Counted from the stretch's first letter, positions 32,284-42,097 are shown. The stretch is DNA of 64,000 nucleotides from Sphingopyxis bauzanensis (GCF_002205675.1 NZ_NISK01000001.1:801054-865053); one strand, 5' to 3'. Program-made: numbers and translations. The notes: generated from the sequence alone by a model not told the origin.

Positions 32284-33198
32284 ATGATCGGCTATTTCAT
32301 CCTCCTTCACCGCTTTCCTGAACAGTTCAAACGGATGTTCCGCGCCATTTATGCACCCGGGAACAGCTATGTGATCCATGTCGACAAAAGTTCGGGCGCG
32401 GAATTCGCCGCCGACATCGGAGAGTTCGTCAAACCTTATCAGGGCGTCGCGATCATCGAATCGAAAAAGGCGTTGTGGGGCGGCTATAGCCTGGTCGATG
32501 CCGAGCTGCGCGGCATGGCCAGATTGCTGGCGATGAGCAGCAGTTGGACGCACTATATCAACCTCAGCGGCCAGGATTTCCCGCTGAAGTCGGAAGCCTA
32601 CATCCGCGACTTCCTGCGCGCCAACCCGCGCCGCCAGTTAATCCGCACGCTCGACCAGCGAAAAGTCCGCCCCGACACGATGAACCGCGTCAACCGCCTG
32701 TGGGTCGAGGCGCTGGGGCATGTCGTCAGCACCCCCCTGCCGCGCGCGTTTCTCAAAGGCGCGACGCCCTTCATCGGGACGCAATGGAAAGCGGTGACCC
32801 GCAGCTTCTGTCAATTTGCAGTCCACCACCCGAGCGCCGAGCGCTTCAAGGCCTTCTATCGCCGCAGTTTCATCCCCGACGAGGCGTTTTTCCAGACGCT
32901 GATGATGAACAGCCCCAATCAGGGCGAGGTGATCAATGACGATCTGCGGACAGTCGACTGGATACCCTATGGCAAGAACGCGCTATGCCCGCGGGTGTTC
33001 GGCGCTTCTGATGCGCTGCGCCTGACGCTCAGCCCCGACCTGTTCGCGCGCAAGTTTGACATGGACGAGGATGCGGGGATTTTTGATCTGCTTGAGGCGC
33101 ATCTGAAAACACCCGCGGCGATGGACTATGTCGGCGATATTGCGATCAAGCCGACCCGACCGCGCGCCAAACCTATCGAAGCCCTGACTCCCGGCTGA
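32284..33198 (+). CDS. GT14 / core-2 branching-enzyme family glycosyltransferase
   Basis: A 304-residue protein of the Branch family. It opens IGYFILLHRFPEQFKRMFRAIYAPGNSYVIHVDKSS, then SKKALWGGYSLVDAELRGMARLL and WTHYINLSGQDFPLKS, the blocks shared with core-2/I beta-1,6-N-acetylglucosaminyltransferases. FIPDEAFFQTLMMNS near 200 holds the conserved acidic residue of this family. Bacterial members probably decorate surface glycans, but the substrate is unknown. There is no membrane segment. The ATG at 32284 is preceded by a poor ribosome-binding site. An upstream in-frame start at 32254 adds only polar residues and was not used. Confidence 0.8.
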   Translation: MIGYFILLHRFPEQFKRMFRAIYAPGNSYVIHVDKSSGAEFAADIGEFVKPYQGVAIIESKKALWGGYSLVDAELRGMARLLAMSSSWTHYINLSGQDFPLKSEAYIRDFLRANPRRQLIRTLDQRKVRPDTMNRVNRLWVEALGHVVSTPLPRAFLKGATPFIGTQWKAVTRSFCQFAVHHPSAERFKAFYRRSFIPDEAFFQTLMMNSPNQGEVINDDLRTVDWIPYGKNALCPRVFGASDALRLTLSPDLFARKFDMDEDAGIFDLLEAHLKTPAAMDYVGDIAIKPTRPRAKPIEALTPG

Positions 33199-33222
33199 AA
33201 AAGCCGCCGGGCTGAAACAGCA

Positions 33223-33252
33223 AGGGCTCCGCCGATGGTTCGGCGGAGCCCT
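33223..33252 (-). terminator. Terminator between the GT14 and HU genes
   Basis: A perfect 13-bp stem (33223-33235 with 33240-33252) encloses a 4-base loop. Read on the minus strand it follows the HU gene and is followed by TTGCTGTTTC. It may also stop the convergent GT14 transcript. Confidence 0.7.
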
Positions 33253-33277
33253 GCGCGCGGCGATGAGCCGAGATGGA

Positions 33278-33553
33278 TCAGCCGTTCAGGCGATCCTTGA
33301 CTGCCTTGGCCGGGCCAAAGGTCAGCTTCTTGGCGGCCTTGATCTGGATCGTCGCGCCGGTCGAAGGGTTACGGCCTTCGCGTGCCGGGGTCGCCTTGAC
33401 CTTGAACTTGCCAAAACCGTTGACCGAAACTTCGTCGCCCTTGGCGGCGGCATCGGCAATCGCGGCGAAGACGGCATCGACGGCCTTGCGTCCGTCGGCT
33501 TTGCTGAGGTCCAGCGACGCGGCGACGGCGTCCGACAGTTCGGCGTGATTCAT
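33278..33553 (-). CDS. HU-family DNA-binding protein
   Basis: A 91-residue histone-like protein that bends and compacts DNA. The family body is complete: MNHAELSDAVAASLDLSKADGRKAVDAVFAAIADA, then GDEVSVNGFGKFKVKATPAREGRNPSTGATIQI with the Pro at the tip of the DNA-embracing arm, and KLTFGPAKAVKDRLN at the end. A strong ribosome-binding site (AGGAGAG) precedes the ATG at 33553, which rules out the longer upstream frame. It stands as a single-gene unit with its own terminator. Confidence 0.96.
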   Translation of the reverse strand: MNHAELSDAVAASLDLSKADGRKAVDAVFAAIADAAAKGDEVSVNGFGKFKVKATPAREGRNPSTGATIQIKAAKKLTFGPAKAVKDRLNG

Positions 33554-33689
33554 AAATTCTCTCCTGGTTTCGGCCGGGCGATTCCCAACCAATGCGCTGC
33601 CATAGACGCATGATGCACGCTTCGCCAAGCCCGCGATTGCAGGGGATTGGGGGCATAGACAGCAAATTCGTGTCGCCTGGCCCGCGCCG

Positions 33690-35144
33690 TCACCGCACGG
33701 TCGCTATCGCGAGCAGCGCGTCGAGGTCGGCGTGGACCTCCAGCTCGGCCGCAATCTCGTCGAGTGCCGCATCGACATTGGCGGCATAGTCGTGCGCGCC
33801 GCCCGTCACCCCAATGCGTTCAAGCAAGGCACGGCGCACGTCGGCGGAGGCGAACAAACCGTGGATGTACGAGCCGAAAACGCGGCCATTACCGCTGATC
33901 GCGCCGTCGCTGGCGCCGTCGGCGAGCAGCGCAAAGGGGCGCGCCGTGCCGGGGCCGCGTGTTTCGCCCATATGAATCTCATACCCTGCCAGCGTCGCGC
34001 CCAGCGCGGCCCCCGTGACGTGCCGTAGCGTCTTGGCGGGGGAGAGCGTCGTTTCGACGTCGAGCAGCCCCAGTCCCGTGACGTCGGTCGCCGTCCCCTC
34101 GATCCCCAGCGGATCCGCGATCCGCTGCCCGAGCATCTGATAGCCACCGCACAGCCCGACGATCATCCCGCCGCGCCGGTGGTGCGCCAATATATCGATG
34201 TCCCAGCCCTCGGCGCGCAGCGCGCCCAGATCGGCGATCGTCGCTTTCGATCCCGGCAGCACGATGATCGCCGCCTCGGCGGGGATCGGCCGTCCCGGCG
34301 GCACCATCACGACTTCGACTCCGGGTTCCAGCTTGAACGGATCGAGATCGTCGAAATTGGAAATGCGCGGCAGGATCGGGCAGGCGATCATCCGCCGCCC
34401 TTCGCGCGGATCGGCGCGGCGCTCCAGGATCACCGCATCCTCGCTCGGCAACCGCGCCGCGGCGCTGAGCCAGGGAATGACGCCAAAACCCGGCCAGCCG
34501 CTACGTCGTTCGATTTCGCGATAGCCATCGTCGAACAGCGCCGGATCGCCGCGAAACTTGTTGATCAGGAAACCGCGGATCATCGCGGCATCCTCGGGAT
34601 CGATCACGGCGCGGGTGCCGACGACCGACGCGATCACCCCGCCGCGGTCGATGTCGCCGATCAGGATGACGGGGACATTGGCGGCGCGCGCAAAGCCCAT
34701 ATTGGCGATGTCACCGGTGCGCAGGTTGATCTCGGCGGGCGACCCCGCCCCCTCGACGACGACGACATCGCACTGCGCCCGCAGCCGGTCGTAGCTTTGC
34801 GTGACCTCGGTGAGCAGCGCGCCGCGCGCCGCGCGAAAATTGCCGCTCCCCAGCGTGCCGCGCACCTTGCCGTGGACGATCAGCTGCGACGTGCGGTCGG
34901 CCTGCGGCTTCAACAGCACCGGGTTCATATCGCTATGCGGCGGGGTGCGACAGGCGATCGCCTGCAACGCCTGCGCGCGCCCGATCTCGCCGCCGTCGAT
35001 CGTCACCGCCGCGTTGTTCGACATATTCTGCGGCTTGAACGGGCGGACGACGAGCCCGCGATTGGCAAAGGCGCGGCACAACCCCGCCACCAGCACCGAT
35101 TTGCCGACGTCGGAGCCGGTGCCCTGCAGCATCAATGCCGTCAC
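33690..35144 (-). CDS. cobQ: Cobyric acid synthase
   Basis: A 484-residue enzyme that amidates adenosylcobyrinic acid a,c-diamide at four carboxylates in cobalamin synthesis, using glutamine. The N-terminal DTBS-like domain has the P-loop [16 protein letters not shown] and the [12 protein letters not shown] block. The C-terminal class I glutaminase domain has [11 protein letters not shown] with the nucleophilic Cys, and SYIHGLF with the catalytic His. The GTG at 35144 ([16 protein letters not shown]) gives the usual N-terminus; the ATG at 35132 is the alternative. The open frame continues upstream but shows no homology there. No other cobalamin gene is in the window. Confidence 0.93.
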   Translation of the reverse strand: MTALMLQGTGSDVGKSVLVAGLCRAFANRGLVVRPFKPQNMSNNAAVTIDGGEIGRAQALQAIACRTPPHSDMNPVLLKPQADRTSQLIVHGKVRGTLGSGNFRAARGALLTEVTQSYDRLRAQCDVVVVEGAGSPAEINLRTGDIANMGFARAANVPVILIGDIDRGGVIASVVGTRAVIDPEDAAMIRGFLINKFRGDPALFDDGYREIERRSGWPGFGVIPWLSAAARLPSEDAVILERRADPREGRRMIACPILPRISNFDDLDPFKLEPGVEVVMVPPGRPIPAEAAIIVLPGSKATIADLGALRAEGWDIDILAHHRRGGMIVGLCGGYQMLGQRIADPLGIEGTATDVTGLGLLDVETTLSPAKTLRHVTGAALGATLAGYEIHMGETRGPGTARPFALLADGASDGAISGNGRVFGSYIHGLFASADVRRALLERIGVTGGAHDYAANVDAALDEIAAELEVHADLDALLAIATVR

Positions 35145-35172
35145 GCGCGGCGCTCCTGACGGAGCGCGCGGG

Positions 35173-36633
35173 TCAGAACAGCCCCGGCAATTCGCGCTGC
35201 GCCGCGCTCGGCCGGTCGCCGACCAGCATTTCGGGTTCGGCAGCGATACGCGCGCTGCTGCTTTGCGCCGCTGGACCGACGCTGGCCTCGGCAATCCGTG
35301 TCGGGCACCCGGCGCCAGACAGGAAATCGATCGCCCGGCGCACCGACGCTTCGCGCGCGTCGCCCAGCGGCAGGCTCAAATCGTCGGTTGCGGCGCAGCT
35401 GTTCGCGATCTTCGGCGCCAGCCCGTCGTAATAGTCGCTCGCACCGGTCGAATTGCCGGTGGCAAAGGCGACGACGCGCATCCGGTCGTCGCATTCGGCC
35501 TTGTCGAGCGCGATCTGACCGACCGGCTTGCCAAAGGTGTTGCTGCCGACCAGCGTCATGTTGGTGCCCAGATAGGGCAGCATCGAATTGATCACCAGTT
35601 CGCTCGCCGATGCGGTCGATCCGGTGCCGATAAAGGCGATGCGCGTCGGCGCAATCGATTCGGGCTGCGGCCCGAAGAAATGCCGGTCGTTCTCGACCGC
35701 CTTTGACGGACGAAAATTGGTTTGCGAGAATAATTCGCTCGATGTGCGGTTGCGCCCCAGCAGGTCACCCATCAGCTCGGCGGTCGATACCAGCCCGCCA
35801 CCATTATAGCGGAAATCGATGATGATGTCGGTCACGCCCTGGTTGCGAAAATCCAGGAAGGCGGTGCGCAATTGCGGGTTTGCCGACGAGATGAAGGTGC
35901 GCAGGTTGAGGTAACCATAGTTGCGCCCGCCCTCACTGATGATCTTGGCGCCATAACGATCCGAAATCGGGTCGAGCGAATAATCCGCCTTGGCGACGGT
36001 CACGTCGCGCGTTCCGGCGGCGTCGGTGATCCGCAGGACGCGGGTCACGCCGGGGTCGCTCGGCCCCAGCGCGTTGGTGATACCCGCCGTGCCTTCGGAC
36101 GCGACGATATTGGCAATGGTGCGGACATTGCCGCTGTTGGTGCCGATCCCGACGATGGCGGTGCCGCGATCGATCCCTGCCGCAAAGGCAGGGGCGGTCT
36201 CATAGGCTTCGGCGATCAGGACGCGCTGATTTGCCGCGTCATAGACCAGACGAATACCATATCCGGCGCTCGACCCGCTGGCGAAAAAGGCGTTCTCCTC
36301 GGCAATCGAGGTGATGTAGGTAAAGAAACGGTCCTTGTTCAGCGCGCGCGCCGGGGCGACCAGCGCGTCGATATAGGCATCGACGGTGCCAAAGCTCGCC
36401 GGATTGACCCCGGTCGCCACGTCGGTGGGGAACAGATACCATTCGTCGATCACCGCCTTGGCGAAGGACTGCCGCGCGGAAAGGCCGCAGCCCGCGGTCG
36501 GTGCCGGCGTCGGTGAGGGGGTCGGCGCGACCGTGATCGGCCCGCCTCCGCCCCCGGTCGACCCGCCACCCCCGCCGCCGCACGAGGCTAGAAGGAACGA
36601 CAGGACGGTCAGTGACGCAACGGCGCTACGCAT
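35173..36633 (-). CDS. S41-family (C-terminal processing) peptidase, lipoprotein
   Basis: A 486-residue predicted lipoprotein. The signal ends SFLLASC with the acylated Cys near 18, followed by Gly runs and a TPSPTPAPT linker. A PDZ-like region ([34 protein letters not shown]) lies at about 120-160. The tail-protease domain shows [21 protein letters not shown], the catalytic Ser in [12 protein letters not shown] near 340 and the Lys in NTFGKPVG near 366. Such proteases degrade or process periplasmic proteins. The last 40 residues have low complexity. Its stop lies 28 bases before the cobQ start, so it could be co-transcribed. Confidence 0.87.
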   Translation of the reverse strand: MRSAVASLTVLSFLLASCGGGGGGSTGGGGGPITVAPTPSPTPAPTAGCGLSARQSFAKAVIDEWYLFPTDVATGVNPASFGTVDAYIDALVAPARALNKDRFFTYITSIAEENAFFASGSSAGYGIRLVYDAANQRVLIAEAYETAPAFAAGIDRGTAIVGIGTNSGNVRTIANIVASEGTAGITNALGPSDPGVTRVLRITDAAGTRDVTVAKADYSLDPISDRYGAKIISEGGRNYGYLNLRTFISSANPQLRTAFLDFRNQGVTDIIIDFRYNGGGLVSTAELMGDLLGRNRTSSELFSQTNFRPSKAVENDRHFFGPQPESIAPTRIAFIGTGSTASASELVINSMLPYLGTNMTLVGSNTFGKPVGQIALDKAECDDRMRVVAFATGNSTGASDYYDGLAPKIANSCAATDDLSLPLGDAREASVRRAIDFLSGAGCPTRIAEASVGPAAQSSSARIAAEPEMLVGDRPSAAQRELPGLF

Positions 36634-36788
36634 ATATTTTCCCCGGTATAATCAATGGTTCCGAGAATAGTCATATCGGCCATGAATTGGAAATGAAGAA
36701 GCAATGTCCGCATGCGACCCGTTACGGGCCTAAGCAATCCTCCCCCAACGCGGTCACCTGTTCATACGCCAACGGTGACGCCGACCTG

Positions 36789-37502
36789 TCAGTCGCCTGC
36801 GTCCGTTTCACGCCGCCCCTTGAAACCCTGCGCGACGACATAGAGTTCGGGCGACCCCTTGCGGCTCGCGGGCGGCTTGGCGTGCTTGATCGTCGTGAAG
36901 TGTTTTTTCAGCAGCGTCAGCAGCGTGTGGTCGGCGCCCCCCGCAAACACTTTGGCCACGAACGCACCGCCGGGTCGCAGCGTCTGCACCGCAAAATCGG
37001 CGGCGGTTTCGGCCAGCCCGATCGTGCGCAGATGGTCGGTTTGCTGATGGCCGACGGTGTTCGCCGCCATGTCCGAAATCACCAGATCGGGGGCGCTGCC
37101 CAGCGCTTCAATCAGCGCATCGGGCGCCGCATCATCCATAAAATCCATCTCGAGGATTTCGACACCCTCGATCGGCTCGCACGCCAGCAGATCGATGCCC
37201 GCGACGCGCGCGCGCGGATTATTTTTGCGCACGACCTGCGACCAGCCGCCCGGGGTGATGCCCAGGTCGACGACCGCGCGCGCCTTTTTGATGAAACCGA
37301 ATTTGTCGTCGAGCTCGATCAGCTTGTACGCGGCGCGCGATCGATAACCTTCGGCCTGCGCGCGGCGGACATAGGGATCGTTGAGCTGGCGTTGCAGCCA
37401 GCGCGTCGACGACACGCTGCGCTTTTTCGCGGTCTTAACGCGCACATGCAGTCCGCCGCGACCGCTGCCGCCGCCCTTGCTGCTTCCACTGCCGCCGCTC
37501 AT
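36789..37502 (-). CDS. rlmE: 23S rRNA (uridine-2'-O)-methyltransferase RlmE/FtsJ
   Basis: A 237-residue SAM-dependent methyltransferase that modifies U2552 in the A loop of 23S rRNA late in 50S assembly. After a Gly/Ser/Lys-rich N-terminal tail come RSRAAYKLIELDDKF with the first catalytic Lys, VVDLGITPGGWSQVV for SAM, LVISDMAAN with the catalytic Asp, FVAKVFAGG with the second Lys, and GSPELYVVAQGF with the Glu. The K-D-K-E tetrad is therefore complete. The ATG at 37502 overlaps the ppx stop as ATGA, fixing both the start and the operon. Confidence 0.95.
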   Translation of the reverse strand: MSGGSGSSKGGGSGRGGLHVRVKTAKKRSVSSTRWLQRQLNDPYVRRAQAEGYRSRAAYKLIELDDKFGFIKKARAVVDLGITPGGWSQVVRKNNPRARVAGIDLLACEPIEGVEILEMDFMDDAAPDALIEALGSAPDLVISDMAANTVGHQQTDHLRTIGLAETAADFAVQTLRPGGAFVAKVFAGGADHTLLTLLKKHFTTIKHAKPPASRKGSPELYVVAQGFKGRRETDAGD

Positions 37503-38602
37503 TTGCGATACTCCCGGCGCGTCACCGGCACGTCGCGGCCCTGCATCGCCAGCGTGCGCAAAATGCCCTCGCGGATGCCGCGGTCGGCGACGCCGACGCG
37601 TGCCGCGGGCCACAGATCGATGATGCTCTCTAAAATCGCGCAGCCGGCGACGACCAGATCGGCACGCTCGCGGCCGATGCACGCGATGTCGGCGCGGTCG
37701 GCGATGCTGGCATCGGCCAGCCGGCGGCTGATGTCACGCATCGCATCGGTCGGCACGACCAGCCCGTCGACGGCGCGGCGATCATAGCGTGGCAGGTTCA
37801 GGAACACGCTGGCCAGCGTCGTAACCGTGCCGCTGGTGCCGAGCAGGCGCAGCTCTTGCCCGGCAAATTGTTCGGCGCGCCCGGCAAAGGCGGCAAAGGC
37901 GGTGCGCGTCACTTCGCGCATATGTGCATAGGCCGCCTGTCGCCCCGCCAGGCTGTCGTCGGGCAGTGGTGCATGTTCGGTTAGCGACACGACGCCCCAT
38001 GGCACGCTGATCCAGTCGTGGATCTGGACGTCATGATTCGACACATCGACGTGCATCAGCTCGGTCGAACCACCACCGATGTCGAAAATCAGCGCCGGAC
38101 CTTCGCCGGGTTCCATCAGATTGTGACAGCCGAGTACCGCGAGTCGCGCCTCTTCGGCGGGAGAAATGATGTCGAGGACGATGCCCGTTTCGCGCCGAAC
38201 CCGCTCGGCCAGTTCGACGCCGTTGGCGGCGCGGCGGCAAGCTTCGGTTGCGACCGCGCGCGACAGCGAGACGTGGCGGCGGCGCAGCTTGTCGGCGCAG
38301 ATCGCCAGCGCCGCGACGGTGCGGTCCATCGCCGCATCGCTGATCCGCCCGCTGAGGTGCAGACCCTCGCCCAGCCGGACAATACGCGAAAAGGCGTCGA
38401 TCACGACCAACTCACCGTCCTGCGGCCGGGCGATGAGCAACCGGCAATTGTTGGTGCCCAGGTCGATCGCGGCATAGCTGCGCGGTCGCACGAAATGCGC
38501 TGCGCGCGCGGCGGGTTCTGCCGGGTTTCGCCCTTTCGCCGCCGGTCCCGTCCTTGAACCTGGCCGCGGCGGTCGCCCTGATGGCGCTGCCATTTGCCGC
38601 AT
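37499..38602 (-). CDS. ppx: Exopolyphosphatase / guanosine pentaphosphatase family (Ppx/GppA)
   Basis: A 367-residue protein of the ASKHA fold. AAIDLGTNNCRLLIA near 44-58 is the phosphate-binding P1 loop. EEARLAVLGC and LIFDIGGGSTELMHVD near 175 are the second ATPase-like motif, and RLLGTSGTVTTLA follows near 250. The length matches the short Ppx2-type enzymes that hydrolyse polyphosphate or pppGpp, tying in with the stringent response. The first 35 residues are basic and Pro/Gly-rich and may be disordered. It is upstream of rlmE, an order common in alphaproteobacteria. Confidence 0.9.
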   Translation of the reverse strand: MRQMAAPSGRPPRPGSRTGPAAKGRNPAEPAARAAHFVRPRSYAAIDLGTNNCRLLIARPQDGELVVIDAFSRIVRLGEGLHLSGRISDAAMDRTVAALAICADKLRRRHVSLSRAVATEACRRAANGVELAERVRRETGIVLDIISPAEEARLAVLGCHNLMEPGEGPALIFDIGGGSTELMHVDVSNHDVQIHDWISVPWGVVSLTEHAPLPDDSLAGRQAAYAHMREVTRTAFAAFAGRAEQFAGQELRLLGTSGTVTTLASVFLNLPRYDRRAVDGLVVPTDAMRDISRRLADASIADRADIACIGRERADLVVAGCAILESIIDLWPAARVGVADRGIREGILRTLAMQGRDVPVTRREYRK

Positions 38603-38725
38603 GGCTAGTATTACCTGTCTCTCTCACGCACCCGCCAATCGCGGATGTGCACTTGCGCAAGAACCTAGGCTTTGGTGGCCTTTTAGGCAACCCCGTCTGC
38701 TTCGCGGCGCCACGACACAAAGAAA

Positions 38726-38753
38726 GCCCCGCCCGGCGTTGGCCGGACGGGGC
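38726..38753 (-). terminator. Terminator after the glycine-zipper gene
   Basis: GCCCCGCCCGGC and GCCGGACGGGGC form a 12-bp stem with one G-T pair and a 4-base loop. On the minus strand it is followed by TTTCTTTGTG. It lies about 40 bases after the stop at 38795. Confidence 0.75.
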
Positions 38754-38794
38754 ATGTAGGGGGGACTGCAAATTATTGGAGGTCGGGACTGCCC

Positions 38795-39202
38795 TTAACG
38801 ACAGCCGTCATTCCCCTTGTCGATCGCGCGGCCGGCGATTGCACCGACTGCGCCACCGATGATCGTGCCGACGGCGCGGTCGCCGCGGCCGGCGATTTCA
38901 TGGCCGGCGAGCCCACCGGCGATCGCGCCGATGATCGTGCCGCCGGTGCCATTGTCGCACTGGCGATAATTGCGCTGGTTGTACCGCTGCTGGTTGTAGC
39001 GACGGTCCTGGCGATAATCGCGGCGGTCGGCGCGGCGATCGTAACGACGGTCATAACGGCGGTCGTCGCGGTCATAGCCAACATTGTAGCTCGAATAGCC
39101 GCGCTGGTCGTAATAGCCGTTCTGCGCCGCAGCGGGAGCCGCCATGCCCAGAGTCGCGGTGGACATCAGGGCGGCGATCGAGAGGGTCACCATCTTTTTC
39201 AT
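38795..39202 (-). CDS. Glycine-zipper 2TM domain protein (17-kDa surface antigen-like)
   Basis: A 135-residue exported protein. The signal peptide (VTLSIAALMSTATLGMAAPAAAQ) is followed by a Tyr-Asp-Arg-rich low-complexity segment of YDRR-type units between about 30 and 80. The C-terminal part (GGTIIGAIAGGLAGHEIAGRGDRAVGTIIGGAVGAIAGRAI) is the glycine zipper of the Rick_17kDa antigen family. Such proteins insert in or associate with the outer membrane. There is no lipobox. A good ribosome-binding site (AAGGAG) precedes the ATG. Confidence 0.88.
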   Translation of the reverse strand: MKKMVTLSIAALMSTATLGMAAPAAAQNGYYDQRGYSSYNVGYDRDDRRYDRRYDRRADRRDYRQDRRYNQQRYNQRNYRQCDNGTGGTIIGAIAGGLAGHEIAGRGDRAVGTIIGGAVGAIAGRAIDKGNDGCR

Positions 39203-39364
39203 CGTCGTTCTCCTTCTTTCGTCGTTTGGCCCTTCTGGGCGTTGTCGATGAAGGGGTTATGAGCGATTCGCATTGAGCCGACCCTGAACGCGCTTGTTGG
39301 CTGCCGTTCAGCTTCGCGTCCCGCCACGCTTTCCTTTCGCGCGCCACCGCCCTAACCGGCGCCG

Positions 39365-40375
39365 ATGCGCCGCCTGTTTTTCGCCGCCTTGATCTTTCTC
39401 GCGCTCGGCCCGGCGCTGGGGACGGTGCATCGCTTTCCCGTCGATAACCTGACCCAGCGCGCCGCCGCACGCCCGCTGGTCTTTGCGCCGCAGACGCGCG
39501 GCCCGATGCGCTTCGTGCGCGGCTGGCACCTCGTCAGCCCGCACAGTTACTTCGGCGGCTTTTCGGGGCTCGCGCGGATTGGACCCGGCACGTTCCAGCT
39601 GATCGGGGACAATGGCTACGCGGCGCAACTGACCATGGATGCCAGCGGCCGGTTCGCCGCGGTTCATATCCGCCCGCTGCCGACCCCCGACGGCCGTCCC
39701 GCAACCAAGACGATGGCCGACACCGAGGCGCTGTTTGTCGATCCGGCGCGTGGTCAGGCCTGGATTGCGCTCGAAGGGATCAACCAGATCTGGCGCCTTG
39801 ATGCCAATCTTGCGACGATCGAAGCGCGCCGTAGGCTGCCCGAACCGCGCTGGCCCGCCAATCGCGGAGCCGAGGCGATGGCGCGGCTCGCCGATGGGCG
39901 AACGGTGGTTTTTTCCGAAGGTGCCGACGACCATCCGCACGGGACTGAGGCGCTGTTGTACACGGGTGATCCCGCGGCGCCCGGGCCACCACCGATTCGC
40001 TTCTTCTATGATGCGCGCGGCAAGGGATTGGCCAGCGATGCCGCGGCGCTGCCTGACGGCCGCTTCCTGCTCGTCCACCGGCGGCTCGGCTTCGATCCCG
40101 TATTCACGACGATCATCAGCATCGTCGATCCCGCCGACATCGCCAAGGACGCGGTGGTGCGGTCGCAAACGATCGGCCGCGTCCCCCGCCCACTCGCCGA
40201 AAATTACGAAGGCGCCGCGGTGACGGTCGAGCAGGGACGGACCTGGCTGTGGCTGGCGTCCGACAATAATTTCAACGCTTGGCAGCGCAGCCTGCTGCTC
40301 CAGTTCGAGCTTGTTGATCTGCCACCAGCAAAAACCCCGGACAGCAAAAAGGCCGCGCGGAAACCGGCGGCCTGA
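39365..40375 (+). CDS. Phytase-like esterase-domain protein, exported
   Basis: A 336-residue protein with a signal peptide (RLFFAALIFLALGPALG) and an esterase-like phytase domain of beta-propeller type. SGLARIGPGTFQLIGDNG near 70, TMADTEALFVDP near 118, NRGAEAMARLADGRTVVFSEG near 165 and ENYEGAAVTVEQGRTWLWLASDNNF near 280 are the typical acidic strand motifs. Substrates of this family are mostly untested and the name comes from similarity only. It ends in a Lys/Ala-rich tail. It converges with rpmB, leaving 24 bases. Confidence 0.82.
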   Translation: MRRLFFAALIFLALGPALGTVHRFPVDNLTQRAAARPLVFAPQTRGPMRFVRGWHLVSPHSYFGGFSGLARIGPGTFQLIGDNGYAAQLTMDASGRFAAVHIRPLPTPDGRPATKTMADTEALFVDPARGQAWIALEGINQIWRLDANLATIEARRRLPEPRWPANRGAEAMARLADGRTVVFSEGADDHPHGTEALLYTGDPAAPGPPPIRFFYDARGKGLASDAAALPDGRFLLVHRRLGFDPVFTTIISIVDPADIAKDAVVRSQTIGRVPRPLAENYEGAAVTVEQGRTWLWLASDNNFNAWQRSLLLQFELVDLPPAKTPDSKKAARKPAA

Positions 40376-40399
40376 TTGCGGTTAGCGATGGGAAAGTGC

Positions 40400-40693
40400 T
40401 TAGGCGGCCTTTTCGGCCAGCTTCTTTGCGACTTCCTTCTTCACCTTGCGTGCCGAATCGGACAGCTGGTCATCGCCGGCCTTCAGCAGCCAGTTGTCGA
40501 GGCCGCCATTATGCTCGACGGTGCGCAGGCCGTGGGTCGACACGCGCATCTTGACGCCCTTGCCCAGCGCGTCCGACAGCAACGTCACATTCTGCAAATT
40601 GGGCAGGAAGGTGCGCTTGGTCTTGTTGTTGGCGTGGCTGACATTGTTGCCGACCATACGACCCTTGCCGGTCAGTTCGCAGATGCGCGACAT
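40400..40693 (-). CDS. rpmB: 50S ribosomal protein L28
   Basis: A 97-residue ribosomal protein. [34 protein letters not shown] is the complete L28 N-terminus, and [21 protein letters not shown] the conserved middle. The length is that of alphaproteobacterial L28. The start at 40693 is fixed by homology, although the frame stays open to 41125. It is a single-gene unit here. Confidence 0.98.
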   Translation of the reverse strand: MSRICELTGKGRMVGNNVSHANNKTKRTFLPNLQNVTLLSDALGKGVKMRVSTHGLRTVEHNGGLDNWLLKAGDDQLSDSARKVKKEVAKKLAEKAA

Positions 40694-40835
40694 GATGTTT
40701 GTCCTCGTACAAAAATATCGGTTCGGCGTCCGGGTGCTTCCCGTGAAATCGGGGAAGGCAGGACCGGAGTGAGCCGGGAAAGGCGCGCGCTTATCGGCTT
40801 GCCGCAGATTCGTCAAGCGACTAGCGGGAAAAGCG

Positions 40836-41291
40836 ATGCCGCAATTTCCGCTGCCCGAACCGATGCGCCGCGCGCTCGACCTCGCCAAAACCGCAGCGGA
40901 CCGGGGCGAAGTGCCCGTCGGCGCCGTGGTCGTCAAGGATGGTGCGATAATCGGCGAAGGCCACAATCGCCCCCGCGAATCGCACGATCCCACCGCGCAC
41001 GCCGAAATCGTCGCGATTCGCGCTGCGGCAGCCAAGCTCGGCAATGAACGTCTCGAAGGCTGCGATTTGTATGTGACGCTGGAGCCCTGCGCGATGTGCG
41101 CGGGCGCGATCGCCCACGCCCGCATCGCGCGGCTCTATTATGGCGCCGACGATCCCAAGGGTGGCGGTGTCATCCACGGCCCCCGCGTGTTCACGCAGCC
41201 GACGGTGCATCATCGGCCCGAGGTGTATGACGGTATCGGGGCAGGGGAGGCGGCGGGGCTGCTCAAGGATTTTTTCGCGGCGCGGCGTTAA
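40836..41291 (+). CDS. tadA: tRNA-specific adenosine deaminase
   Basis: A 151-residue zinc deaminase that converts A34 to inosine in tRNA-Arg(ACG), essential for reading CGN codons. The active site is complete: [11 protein letters not shown] holds the zinc His and catalytic Glu near 53-55, and [12 protein letters not shown] the two zinc Cys near 85. [14 protein letters not shown] follows as in the family. It ends two bases before the convergent sirtuin gene. Confidence 0.96.
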   Translation: MPQFPLPEPMRRALDLAKTAADRGEVPVGAVVVKDGAIIGEGHNRPRESHDPTAHAEIVAIRAAAAKLGNERLEGCDLYVTLEPCAMCAGAIAHARIARLYYGADDPKGGGVIHGPRVFTQPTVHHRPEVYDGIGAGEAAGLLKDFFAARR

Positions 41292-41293
41292 GT

Positions 41294-41998
41294 TTAAGTA
41301 AGCAAAACCTCCTCCACCCATTGCGGCACCACCACACTTGCCGGCCCATGCCGCGCCTCGCTGAACCAGTAACTCCCCTGGCTCGGTTCCATATTCAGCT
41401 CCAGCGTCCTCGCGCCCGCCGCGCGAGCCTCGCGCACGAACCCTGCCGCCGGATATACCGCGCCCGACGTGCCGATCGACACGAACAGGTCGGCGCGGTT
41501 CAGGGCGGCGTAAATCTCGTCCATCCGGTACGGCATTTCGCCGAACCACACGATGTCGGGGCGCAAGGTGCCGACGACCCCGCACGCCGCACAGGCGGGC
41601 CGATCGAGTAGCGGCCCGGTCCAAGGCAGCCGCGCATTGCATGCCGCGCACCAGGCGTTCAGATGCTCGCCATGCATATGGATCAGCCGTTTGGCCCCGG
41701 CGCGCTCGTGCAGGTCGTCGACATTCTGCGTCACGATCAGCAACTCGCCCGGCCATTTCGCGTCGAGCCGCGCCAGCGCTTCATGTGCCGCATTCGGCAG
41801 CTTGGTCTGGATCGCCTCGCGCCGCGCATCATAGAATCGCAGCACCAGATCAGGGTCGCGCGCAAAGGCCTCAGGAGTTGCGACATCCTCGACGCGGTGC
41901 TGTTCCCACAATCCGCCGCCGTCGCGAAACGTGTCGATGCCGCTTTCGGCCGACACCCCGGCGCCGGTCAGGATGACGATGTTCTGAATATCCTTCAT
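41294..41998 (-). CDS. cobB: Sir2-family NAD-dependent protein deacylase (SIRT5/CobB-like)
   Basis: A 234-residue sirtuin that removes acyl groups from lysines using NAD. Motifs in order are IVILTGAGVSAESGIDTFRD, VTQNVDDLHERAG, the catalytic HMHGEHL, and four zinc Cys (CAAC near 119 and CAAC near 137). FYDARREA near 55 carries the Tyr and Arg that in class III sirtuins read succinyl or malonyl groups, so desuccinylase activity is expected as well as deacetylation. The N-terminus is complete at the ATG 41998. Confidence 0.94.
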   Translation of the reverse strand: MKDIQNIVILTGAGVSAESGIDTFRDGGGLWEQHRVEDVATPEAFARDPDLVLRFYDARREAIQTKLPNAAHEALARLDAKWPGELLIVTQNVDDLHERAGAKRLIHMHGEHLNAWCAACNARLPWTGPLLDRPACAACGVVGTLRPDIVWFGEMPYRMDEIYAALNRADLFVSIGTSGAVYPAAGFVREARAAGARTLELNMEPSQGSYWFSEARHGPASVVVPQWVEEVLLT

Positions 41999-42012
41999 CC
42001 TCCCTCTCTATT

Positions 42013-42037
42013 CGTTCGTGTCGAGCAAAGTCGAGAC
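42013..42037. repeat. Interspersed palindromic repeat, copy 2
   Basis: CGTTCGTGTCGAGC-AAA-GTCGAGAC is the inverted relative of the copy at 1036-1063. It lies in the gap before dapB. Confidence 0.55.
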
Positions 42038-42097
42038 GCCTGTCGATGAAACCCTCCAGTGCTGACCCTCATTGGAGGGATGGGCCTGACCCGTCTT

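Noticed and set aside
35145-35294. Upstream extension of cobQ by 50 codons
   Set aside because: The extra residues are Arg/Ala-rich and unlike the family; they also overlap the end of the S41 protease gene. The GTG at 35144 gives the standard CobQ N-terminus.
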